From JALHMQ01 sp037441125 (lineage in GTDB: Bacteria; Pseudomonadota; Gammaproteobacteria; Burkholderiales; Burkholderiaceae_F): a DNA stretch of 5,785 bases. The notes below the pieces were generated by a model. That model did not search any database and was not told the origin of the DNA. It saw nothing but the letters and a program-made list of their open reading frames with translations. The DNA lies in the NCBI GenBank assembly GCA_037441125.1, contig JBBIST010000130.1, positions 1 through 5,785 on the forward strand, written 5' to 3'. Position 1 is the stretch's first letter. Each line of letters starts with the position of its first letter. This document shows, in pieces, positions 1 through 5,552 of this stretch. The position numbers and the translations under genes were made by a program.

Positions 1-138
1 GATTGAGAAAGAATCTTCAACCCGCCAAGCACACAGAATTCTGAACACTTCCCCTCGGGCGGCCGACGCGAGCGCGCTGTGCGGCGCCTGCGTCACGGGC
101 GATCCGTGGCGCCCGGCGCCGCTTCGTACAATCGCTCG
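1..138. other. Upstream flank of glnE, no supported gene
   Basis: The first ~50 bases are clearly richer in A and T than the rest of the window, then composition switches to the usual high GC. One plus-strand frame is open from base 2 to a TGA at 140-142, but its first 17 codons do not use the GC-ending codons of the real genes here, so I do not call it coding. On the minus strand a GTG at 48-46, preceded by a GAGGGG-like stretch, opens a frame that runs off the left edge after 16 codons; it could be the first codons of a divergent gene, but this is too short to support. The AT-rich segment fits an intergenic or promoter region. Confidence 0.4.
127..132 (+). promoter_or_regulatory. Candidate -10 box TACAAT upstream of glnE
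   Basis: TACAAT matches five of six bases of the sigma-70 -10 consensus in an otherwise GC-rich stretch. No good -35 hexamer stands 16-18 bases upstream. Transcription would start at about 138-140, giving glnE a leader of roughly 100 bases, or a leaderless transcript for the mini-ORF whose ATG is at 139. Base-composition contrast is the main support; this is a prediction only. Confidence 0.35.
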
Positions 139-249
139 ATGACCCGAACCGCCGGCCCCGCGCGCCACCCGACCCTTTGCAGCCATCAGCCGCGGGTGCA
201 GGCGCGGTCAGGCTATCACGGCTCCGACCGAGCGGCGCTCCGTGGCTGA
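139..249 (+). CDS. Possible leaderless upstream mini-ORF (36 aa) overlapping the glnE start
   Basis: An ATG at 139-141 begins a 36-codon frame that ends with TGA at 247-249, overlapping the glnE GTG (242-244) in a different frame. The ATG lies six bases after TACAAT, where a transcript would be expected to start, so it could be translated without a leader and coupled to glnE. The peptide is rich in Arg, Ala, Gly and His, has no recognised domain, and resembles a chance high-GC translation. The other readings are a coincidental ORF, or a true glnE N-terminus separated from the rest by an indel. Nothing in the peptide decides between these. Confidence 0.2.
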   Translation: MTRTAGPARHPTLCSHQPRVQARSGYHGSDRAALRG

Positions 250-3139
250 GAGCGCCGTCGCAGCGCCGGCGGGGGGGCGCGAGCCGCTCGAAGAAGGCGC
301 CCGCCGCGCTCTGTCGGCAAGCCGTTACGTCGCCAGGGCGGCGGCGCTGCTGGCGGCCGAGCCGCGGGCGCAACTGGCTCTCCTGGTCGATCTTGGCACC
401 GCTGCCTGGACGCCCGAGCGCCTGGCGGCCGAACTGGGGCCCGTTCCCGATGGCTCCGATCAGGCGTTGTCGCTGGCGCGCGCGCTGCGGCTGCTGCGCC
501 GGCGCGCGCTGCTGGGAACGATCGTGCGCGACGTGGCCGGCGTTGCTTCCCTGGAGGAGGTCACCGGCACGATGACCGCGCTCGCCGAACTGGCGGTGCA
601 GCGGCTGCTCGCCGTGCACGGGCACGAACTGGCGCTCGTGCACGGTGTGCCCTGCGGCGACGACGGCGCGCCGCAGGACCTGCTGGTGGTGGCGATGGGC
701 AAGGGCGGCGGCGGCGAACTGAACGTCTCCTCCGATCTCGACCTGGTCTACGTCTACGACAGCGGCGGCCAGACGCGAGCCGCCGGCGCCTACGGCGAGG
801 CGCGCCGGCCGCTGTCGAACCACGAGTTCTTCGAGCGCCTGGCGCGCCGGCTGACGGCGGCGCTGTCGGAGGTCACCGCCGACGGCTTCGTGTTCCGCGT
901 CGACCTGCGCCTGCGGCCCAACGGCGATGCCGGGCCGATCGTCGTGTCGGACGCGATGCTCGAGGAATACTTCTTCCGCCAGGGACGTGAGTGGGAGCGC
1001 TTCGCCTGGCTCAAGGGGCGCGTGATCTCGGCACCGGTGTTCGCCGACGCCGGCCAGTTCGCGGCCCAGGTCAGGTCGCACGAGGCGACCGTGGCGCCGT
1101 TCGTCTATCGCAAGTATTTGGACTTCAACGCCATCGCGGCGCTGCGCGGCCTGCACGAGATGATCCGCGCCGAAACCCAGAAGAAAAGCGCGCGCGGCGC
1201 CGGCGGCCACCGCAGCCATGAAGACAACATCAAGCTCGGCCGCGGCGGCATCCGCGAAATCGAGTTCATCGCCCAGACCTTCCAGGTGATGCGCGGTGGG
1301 CGCGAGGCGCGACTGCGCGGCCGGCGCACGCTCGACACCCTGGCCACCCTGGCGCAGTTGAACCTGCTGGCGCCGGAACGCTGCACCCGCCTGGCCGAGG
1401 GCTACCGGTTCCTGCGCCGGCTCGAGCACGCGCTGCAGTACGTCGACGATGCGCAGACGCACCTCGTGCCGGCGAGCGACGAGGAGCGGGCGCGCGTGGC
1501 GGCACTGCTGGCAACCGATGACGCGTCGCTGCTGGCGCGCTGCGACGGCGAACGCGGTTTCGTCGCCGCTACCTTCGATGCCGTGTTCCTGCCGCCGGCC
1601 GCCGCCGGCGACGCCCCCGGCGCGGTGACCCTGCCCGAGACCGGCGCCGGCGACGAGGCCGCGGCCGCGCGCCTGGCCGCGCTCGGCTACCGCGAGCCGG
1701 TGCAGGCGGCCGAGCGGCTGCGCGCGCTGCTCGCCTCGCGCCGCGTGCTGGCGGCGAGCGAGTCGACGCGCGCCGCGATCGATCGCCTGCTGGCGCGTGC
1801 GGTCGAGACCATCGCCGCCGCGGCGCAGGCCGACGGCGCCGCGCACGACGTCGGCCCGGACGAGGTGCTGGCGCGCTTCGCGCAACTGCTGGACGTGATT
1901 GCCGGCCGCAGCACCTACATCGCGCTGCTCAACCAGTACCCGCCGGCGTGCGCGCGCGTGCTGCGGCTGCTGGCGGCGAGCCGCTGGGCGACCGACTTCC
2001 TGGTGCGCCACCCGATCCTGCTCGACGAACTGCTCGACGAGCGCGCCGGCGCGAGCGAGCTCGAACTGGCGCACTGGATTGCCTGGGGCGCCGAGACGCG
2101 CGCGCAACTGGCCGCCTGCGGCGACGACCGCGAGAGCCAGATGAACCTGCTGCGCGATGCGCACCACGCGCAACTGTTCCGCCTGCTGCTGGCCGACCTC
2201 GACGGCCGGCTGACCGTCGAGTGGCTCGCCGATCACCTGTCGCTGCTGGCCGACCAGGCGGTCGGCCTGGCGCTCGAGTGCGCGTGGGCCAGCCTGTCGC
2301 GCCGGCACCGGCCGCAGCCGGCGTTCGCGGTGATCGGCTACGGCAAGCTCGGCGGCAAGGAACTGGGCTACGCCTCGGACCTCGACCTGATCTTCCTGTT
2401 CGACGATCCGCATCCCGATGCGCCCGAGATCTACGCCCTGCTCGGCCGTCGCCTGGCGCACTGGCTGACGGCGCAGACCTCGAGCGGCGTGCTGTTCGAG
2501 ATCGACCTGCGGCTGCGCCCGAACGGCAATGCCGGGCTACTGGTGTCGTCGCTCGAGGCCTTCGAGCGCTACCAGCGCAACGAGGGCGGCGGCGGCGCCT
2601 GGACCTGGGAGCATCAGGCACTGACCCGCGCCCGCTACTGCTGCGGCGACGCGCGCCTGGGCGAGCGCTTCGAGCGGCTGCGCAACGAGGTGCTGGCACG
2701 TGCGCGCGAGCCGGTGGCGCTCGCCGCCGACGTGCTGGCGATGCGGCGCAAGATGCACGACGGCCACCCGAACCGCTCGGCCCAGTTCGACCTCAAGCAC
2801 GACGCCGGCGGCATGGTCGACATCGAGTTCATCGTCCAGACCCTGGTGCTCGCGCACGCGCACCGGCACCCGCGGCTGCTCGGCAATCTCGGCAACATCG
2901 CCCTGCTGCGCATCGCCGCCGAGGAGGGGCTGATCGATGCCGCGCTGGCGCAGCGCTGCGCCGATGCCTACCGCCGCTATCGCAAGCTGCAGCATCGGCT
3001 GCGCCTGAACGGCGCCGCCTTTGCGCGCGTCGAGCCGGCCGAGGTGGCGAGCGAGGGCGAAGCGGTGCGTGCGCTGTGGCAGCAGGTGTTCGCCGGCGCG
3101 CCCGGCGAGCCGGTGACTCTGCGGCCGGCTGCGGTCTGA
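242..3139 (+). CDS. glnE: Bifunctional glutamine synthetase adenylyltransferase / adenylyl-removing enzyme
   Basis: A 965-residue cytoplasmic protein, close to the 946 of E. coli GlnE. The family adenylylates a tyrosine of glutamine synthetase (GlnA) when nitrogen is plentiful and removes the AMP when PII is uridylylated. Two nucleotidyltransferase/helical halves are visible. The N-terminal adenylyl-removing half has the SSDLD motif (Asp165, Asp167), Asp221 in DLRLRP and GGIREIEFI at 335-343. The C-terminal adenylyltransferase half has GKLGGKEL at 701-708, SDLD (Asp713, Asp715), Asp755 in a second DLRLRP and DIEFI at 860-864. Between them, GRSTYIALLNQYP near 555 is typical of the family linker. 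Both metal-binding sites look intact. An oddity is GKGGGGEL at 153-160, where the other half has the usual GKLGG. GTG at 242 is chosen because an in-frame TGA at 140-142 closes the frame upstream and no other standard start codon occurs between them; the Shine-Dalgarno sequence is weak (GAGCGG at 230-235). The next gene is convergent, so glnE ends its transcription unit. Identification is very secure; the exact start is less so. Confidence 0.97.
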   Translation: MAESAVAAPAGGREPLEEGARRALSASRYVARAAALLAAEPRAQLALLVDLGTAAWTPERLAAELGPVPDGSDQALSLARALRLLRRRALLGTIVRDVAGVASLEEVTGTMTALAELAVQRLLAVHGHELALVHGVPCGDDGAPQDLLVVAMGKGGGGELNVSSDLDLVYVYDSGGQTRAAGAYGEARRPLSNHEFFERLARRLTAALSEVTADGFVFRVDLRLRPNGDAGPIVVSDAMLEEYFFRQGREWERFAWLKGRVISAPVFADAGQFAAQVRSHEATVAPFVYRKYLDFNAIAALRGLHEMIRAETQKKSARGAGGHRSHEDNIKLGRGGIREIEFIAQTFQVMRGGREARLRGRRTLDTLATLAQLNLLAPERCTRLAEGYRFLRRLEHALQYVDDAQTHLVPASDEERARVAALLATDDASLLARCDGERGFVAATFDAVFLPPAAAGDAPGAVTLPETGAGDEAAAARLAALGYREPVQAAERLRALLASRRVLAASESTRAAIDRLLARAVETIAAAAQADGAAHDVGPDEVLARFAQLLDVIAGRSTYIALLNQYPPACARVLRLLAASRWATDFLVRHPILLDELLDERAGASELELAHWIAWGAETRAQLAACGDDRESQMNLLRDAHHAQLFRLLLADLDGRLTVEWLADHLSLLADQAVGLALECAWASLSRRHRPQPAFAVIGYGKLGGKELGYASDLDLIFLFDDPHPDAPEIYALLGRRLAHWLTAQTSSGVLFEIDLRLRPNGNAGLLVSSLEAFERYQRNEGGGGAWTWEHQALTRARYCCGDARLGERFERLRNEVLARAREPVALAADVLAMRRKMHDGHPNRSAQFDLKHDAGGMVDIEFIVQTLVLAHAHRHPRLLGNLGNIALLRIAAEEGLIDAALAQRCADAYRRYRKLQHRLRLNGAAFARVEPAEVASEGEAVRALWQQVFAGAPGEPVTLRPAAV

Positions 3140-3173
3140 GTTCGAGAGCCGGGGGCTGGGAGGGGGCGTGCGA

Positions 3174-3200
3174 CCGCGGCTTGGCGCGCGGCTGCCGCGG
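3174..3200. terminator. Candidate bidirectional terminator stem between convergent glnE and the GGT-like gene
   Basis: CCGCGGC at 3174-3180 can pair with GCCGCGG at 3194-3200, giving a seven-pair all-GC stem with a 13-base loop. It lies 35 bases after the glnE stop and two bases beyond the stop of the opposite gene, the right place for a shared terminator. There is no T-run on either side, so it is not a canonical intrinsic terminator, and GC stems are common in this composition. Confidence 0.3.
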
Positions 3201-3201
3201 A

Positions 3202-4857
3202 TCAATAGCCGGCGGCATGGCCGTCGCGGCGCGAGTCGCTGGCGGCGACGTAGCCGTCGGTGGCCGGGTCACCGAGCCGCCAGATGAACTGGCCGGAGCC
3301 GAAGTCCATGTAGCTGTCGGCGGCGCGGCTGATGCGGTGGCCACGCGCGGCAAGCTCCTGCACCACTGCCGCCGGCATCGTGCTCTCGACCTCGAGGTCG
3401 AGCGCCTGCATGACCTTCCAGCGCGGCGCGTCGCAGGCCGCCTGCGGCTGTTGGCCGGCGAGCAGCATGCGCGCCAGCGTCTGCACATGGCCCTGCGGCT
3501 GCATGTTGCCGCCCATCACGCCGAAACTCATTTGCGGCACCTGCGCCTCGCCGCTGCCCTTCATCAGGAACGCCGGGATGATCGTGTGAAACGGCCGCAG
3601 GCCCGGCCGCACCAGGTTCGGGCTGGCCTCGTCGAAGCTGAAGGCGTGGCCGCGGTTGTGCAGCGAGATGCCGTAGCCGGGCACGACGATGCCCGAGCCG
3701 AAGCCCATGTAGTTGGACTGGATCAGCGACACCATCATGCCGTTGCGGTCGGCGGCGGCCAGATAGATCGTGCCGCCGCGCGGCGGCGTGCCGGCGGCGG
3801 GCGCCCGGGCGCGCTTCATGTCGATCGACTGCGCGCGCTCCCACAGGTAGGTCGCATCGAGCAGTCGCGCCGGCTCGATGCGCATCGTGCGCGGGTCGGA
3901 GACGTGCTCGTAGGTGTCGGCGAAGGCGAGCTTCATCGCCTCGATCATCAGGTGCTGCCAGTCGGCCGAGTCGACCGCGCAGTCGGCAAGGCGCGTGTGC
4001 GCGAGGATGCCGAGGCAGGCCAGCGCGGCGATGCCTTGGCCGTTGGGCGGGATCTCATGCAGCGTGTAGATCTGGCCGTCGCGGGCGGCGACCTCCTGCG
4101 ACAGGGTGCCGACCCAGCCTGAGCGCTGCACGAACTGCCAGCAGGCGTCGAAGTCCGTGCCGGTCACCGTGCCGCCGGTGGCGCGCGCATACGCGGCGAT
4201 GGCCTCGGCGATCTCGCCGCGATAGAAGTCTTCGCCGCGCGTGGCGGCGATCCGCTTGAGCGTGCGCGCGGCGCCGGCCAGCGTGAAGTGCTCGCCGACG
4301 TGTGGCGCACGCCCGCGCGGCAGGAAATGCTCGGCGAAGCCGGGCTGGTCCTGCAGCAACGGCTGCGCCTTGCGCCACTTGTCCTGCACGATCGGGCTGA
4401 CTGCGAAGCCGCGCTCGGCGTACTCGATCGCCGGCTGCATCAGGTCGGCGAAGGGCAGGTGGCCGAGGCGCCCGTGCAGTAACGCCCAGCCGGCGACCGC
4501 GCCCGGCACGGTCACCGTGTCCCAGCCGCGCAGCGGCCGCGCGGCGGCGAGATCGTCGCCGTAGCGGCGGCGGAAGTAATCGAGCGACCAGGTGGCGGGC
4601 GCGATGCCGCTCGCGTTCATGCCGTGCAGTCGCCGGCCGTCCCAGACGATGGCGAAGTTGTCCGAACCCAGTCCGTTCGAGCAGGGCTCGACCAGGGCGA
4701 TCGTCGCCGCGGCGGCGATCGCGGCGTCGACTGCGTTGCCGCCGGCCTGCAGGATGCGCAGCCCCGCCTGCGCCGCCAGCGGCTGGCTGGTGGCAACGAC
4801 GTTGCGGGCGAACACCGGCGTGCGCGTGGTCGGATAGGGGTTGTGCCAGTCGTGCAT
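3202..4857 (-). CDS. Gamma-glutamyltransferase-family Ntn hydrolase (YwrD-like, atypical substrate pocket)
   Basis: A 551-residue protein of the gamma-glutamyltransferase / cephalosporin-acylase-like family. Such enzymes are made as a precursor that cleaves itself before a threonine, which becomes the nucleophile. The N-terminal part shows QAGGNAVDAAIAAA (37-50), the NGLGSDNF segment (61-68) and VPGAVAGW (117-124). The predicted nucleophile is Thr363 in GGTIYLAAADRNG, giving subunits of about 362 and 189 residues. The oxyanion Gly-Gly is in FGVMGGNMQPQGH (Gly449-Gly450). QSNYMGFGSG (380-389) is typical of the YwrD-like branch rather than classical GGT. Aligned by eye with E. coli GGT, Arg114, Asp433, Ser462 and Ser463 become Ser83, Ala405, His424 and Thr425, so true gamma-glutamyl transfer is uncertain. 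No signal peptide is present, unlike periplasmic GGTs, so it is probably cytoplasmic. The ATG is supported by GGGGAA four bases upstream and a family-typical N-terminus. Family assignment is secure, substrate unknown. Confidence 0.93.
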   Translation of the reverse strand: MHDWHNPYPTTRTPVFARNVVATSQPLAAQAGLRILQAGGNAVDAAIAAAATIALVEPCSNGLGSDNFAIVWDGRRLHGMNASGIAPATWSLDYFRRRYGDDLAAARPLRGWDTVTVPGAVAGWALLHGRLGHLPFADLMQPAIEYAERGFAVSPIVQDKWRKAQPLLQDQPGFAEHFLPRGRAPHVGEHFTLAGAARTLKRIAATRGEDFYRGEIAEAIAAYARATGGTVTGTDFDACWQFVQRSGWVGTLSQEVAARDGQIYTLHEIPPNGQGIAALACLGILAHTRLADCAVDSADWQHLMIEAMKLAFADTYEHVSDPRTMRIEPARLLDATYLWERAQSIDMKRARAPAAGTPPRGGTIYLAAADRNGMMVSLIQSNYMGFGSGIVVPGYGISLHNRGHAFSFDEASPNLVRPGLRPFHTIIPAFLMKGSGEAQVPQMSFGVMGGNMQPQGHVQTLARMLLAGQQPQAACDAPRWKVMQALDLEVESTMPAAVVQELAARGHRISRAADSYMDFGSGQFIWRLGDPATDGYVAASDSRRDGHAAGY

Positions 4858-4861
4858 CGCG

Positions 4862-4867
4862 TTCCCC
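4862..4867 (-). promoter_or_regulatory. Shine-Dalgarno sequence of the GGT-like gene
   Basis: Read on the minus strand this is GGGGAA, four bases before the ATG. The spacing is slightly short, but it supports the ATG at 4857-4855 as the start. Confidence 0.45.
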
Positions 4868-4928
4868 GGTCAAAGAAACCATCCTAGCGGCGCCCACATT
4901 GCATCGGCGGCAAAGCTACTCTGACCGG
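4866..4928. repeat. Seven-base inverted repeat flanking the presumed promoter of the GGT-like gene
   Basis: CCGGTCA at 4866-4872 is the exact reverse complement of TGACCGG at 4922-4928, with a 49-base gap that contains the candidate -10 box. It could be a pair of operator half-sites. A seven-base match over this distance is also expected by chance in GC-rich DNA. Confidence 0.2.
4881..4886 (-). promoter_or_regulatory. Candidate -10 box TAGGAT for the GGT-like gene
   Basis: On the minus strand TAGGAT lies 23 bases before the ATG, placing a start of transcription near 4874 and a leader of about 17 bases that includes the Shine-Dalgarno. TTGCCG upstream resembles a -35 hexamer, but the spacing is 21 bases, too long for a good sigma-70 promoter. 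The call is weak. Confidence 0.25.
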
Positions 4929-5023
4929 TGGCGGCGCGACCGGCAGCGGCGCGGCGCCGCGCGCCGGTGGCCAAGTCGGCCGCGCGCCGAGTCGCGGTCG
5001 CAAACCGTTCGTCGCACGCGCTC

Positions 5024-5037
5024 GCGCCGGCCGGCGC
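5024..5037. repeat. 14-base perfect palindrome
   Basis: The bases GCGCCGGCCGGCGC read identically on both strands. It lies in the middle of the divergent gap. It may be a protein-binding dyad, or simply a product of the G/C-rich composition, since several shorter GC palindromes occur nearby. Confidence 0.35.
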
Positions 5038-5089
5038 CGCCGCCGCCGGCACGCGGCGGACCGATGAAGCGCCGATAGCGGCGACGAAA

Positions 5090-5115
5090 CGACCGTCAGG
5101 CGGAGTCAACGGTCG
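5090..5115. repeat. Inverted repeat CGACCGT / ACGGTCG in the divergent gap
   Basis: CGACCGT at 5090-5096 and ACGGTCG at 5109-5115 are exact reverse complements with a 12-base gap. Unlike the neighbouring palindromes the arms include A and T, so they are less likely to reflect composition alone. The arm-to-arm distance of 19 bases would put both arms on roughly the same face of the helix, a layout used by dimeric regulators. Confidence 0.3.
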
Positions 5116-5210
5116 GCGGTGGTGTCCGGCGGCAACCGGGGCCGGCGTCGCCGGCCCGCGCGGGCGGCGCAGTCCGTCGCAATCGCCTCGCTCCGGATCG
5201 GTCGCCTTCC

Positions 5211-5216
5211 TACAGT
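5211..5216 (+). promoter_or_regulatory. Candidate -10 box TACAGT for the small membrane protein gene
   Basis: TACAGT has four matches to the -10 consensus and stands 50 bases before the ATG at 5267. Transcription would begin near 5223, leaving a leader of about 44 bases. No recognisable -35 hexamer is present at the right distance. Confidence 0.22.
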
Positions 5217-5224
5217 GCGTGCAT

Positions 5225-5250
5225 CGGGTCGCAACGGGTCGATCCGGATC
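5225..5250. repeat. Direct repeat CGGGTCG followed by a GATCCGGATC palindrome
   Basis: CGGGTCG occurs at 5225-5231 and again at 5235-5241, an exact 10-base period (about one helical turn), followed at once by the perfect palindrome GATCCGGATC at 5241-5250. TCCGGATC within the palindrome also occurs at 5192-5199, on the other side of the candidate -10 box. The layout resembles an operator downstream of a promoter; no regulator is identified. Confidence 0.3.
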
Positions 5251-5255
5251 ACCGC

Positions 5256-5261
5256 AGAGGA
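5256..5261 (+). promoter_or_regulatory. Shine-Dalgarno sequence of the small membrane protein gene
   Basis: AGAGGA lies five bases before the ATG at 5267-5269. It is the best ribosome-binding site in the window, and it selects this ATG over the longer open frame that extends upstream to about 4928. Confidence 0.6.
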
Positions 5262-5266
5262 CGATC

Positions 5267-5491
5267 ATGAAAACCGCCGCCATCCTCGTTCCGCACCTCG
5301 GCGTGCGCTTGTTCGGCGCCCTGCTGGCCGCCGCCGCGACCGCGAGCGTGGTCGTGATCCTCGCCCAGAGCCTGCACGTTGGACGCCTCGGCCAGGGTGT
5401 CGAGGTGGTGACGATGGAACGCGTGACCGTGACTGCGCCGACGCCGGCGACGGCCTTGGCCGCGCTCGGCGCCGAGTTGCGCCGCCACTGA
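5267..5491 (+). CDS. Small single-span membrane or exported protein, 74 aa, unknown function
   Basis: I do not recognise a named family. The 74-residue product has a short N-terminal region with Lys2, His10 and Arg14, then a hydrophobic stretch at about 15-34 (LFGALLAAAATASVVVILAQ), and a hydrophilic tail. The stretch could be one membrane anchor with the tail in the periplasm. It could also be a signal peptide with an Ala-Thr-Ala site near residue 26, though the following VVVIL favours an anchor. The tail carries VEVVTMERVTVTAPTP (45-60), similar in style to the RVxVT-type tails of small uncharacterised betaproteobacterial proteins; this resemblance is from memory. The ATG is fixed by AGAGGA five bases upstream and by an abrupt switch to sensible protein sequence. 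The gene stands alone, divergent from the GGT-like gene and convergent with the TctA gene. It is probably real. Confidence 0.7.
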   Translation: MKTAAILVPHLGVRLFGALLAAAATASVVVILAQSLHVGRLGQGVEVVTMERVTVTAPTPATALAALGAELRRH

Positions 5492-5505
5492 TGCGCCCTG
5501 GCCTG

Positions 5506-5541
5506 CGGTCCGGCCGTGCGCCCCGGCGCCCGCTCGGACCG
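5506..5541. terminator. Candidate bidirectional terminator between convergent genes
   Basis: CGGTCCG at 5506-5512 pairs exactly with CGGACCG at 5535-5541, and an inner GCGC/GCGC (5518-5521 with 5526-5529) could extend the fold. It sits in the 61-base gap between the stop of the small gene and the stop of the TctA gene, where a shared terminator would be expected. No T-run follows on either strand. Confidence 0.35.
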
Positions 5542-5552
5542 GGATCAACTGC

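Larger units (their letters stand above)
4858..5266. other. Divergent intergenic region, 409 bases, no supported gene
   Basis: This gap separates the GGT-like gene (-) from the small membrane protein gene (+) and must hold the promoters of both. Reading frames cross it on both strands, including a 137-codon minus frame, but their translations are Arg/Ala-rich, match no family, and that minus frame overlaps the start of the small gene. What can be seen are a candidate promoter at each end, a 14-base perfect palindrome (5024-5037), a seven-base inverted repeat (5090-5115), GCCGGCG/CGCCGGC around 5148, CCCGCGCGGG at 5155-5164, and repeats near the small gene's start. No T-tract, tRNA or riboswitch was recognised. 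Confidence 0.6.

Noticed and set aside
1..48. Possible start of a divergent minus-strand gene at a GTG (48-46)
   Set aside because: Only 16 codons are visible and they match nothing that I can name; the GAGGGG-like site is very close to the GTG.
2..142. Open plus frame from the left edge ending at the TGA overlapping the ATG at 139 (ATGA)
   Set aside because: The first 50 bases have poor codon use for this genome and no recognisable C-terminus appears; a candidate -10 box also lies inside it.
17..2461. An 814-codon open frame on the minus strand opposite glnE
   Set aside because: It lies antisense to a fully recognisable glnE, its translation is a low-complexity Arg/Ala/Gln/Val mix with no family match, and long antisense frames are expected opposite GC-rich genes with few stop-compatible codons.
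1948..4122. A 724-codon plus-strand frame spanning the end of glnE and the antisense of the GGT-like gene
   Set aside because: It crosses two real genes and their convergent gap, has an Arg/Ala/Gly-dominated translation and shows no domain; it is a shadow frame.
4055..4897. A 280-codon minus frame overlapping the start of the GGT-like gene
   Set aside because: It overlaps a secure gene in another frame, and its translation is Arg-rich without motifs.
4900..5170. Dense GC palindromes suggesting a structured RNA or repeat element
   Set aside because: They are short and pure G/C, as expected from composition, and no known riboswitch, small RNA or repeated unit could be recognised.
4870..5283. 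A 137-codon minus frame filling most of the divergent gap, containing a CTHC motif
   Set aside because: It would begin inside the small gene on the other strand, its sequence is Arg/Ala-rich and low in complexity, no ribosome-binding site is convincing, and it would leave the GGT-like gene without a promoter region. One Cys-X2-Cys is not enough.
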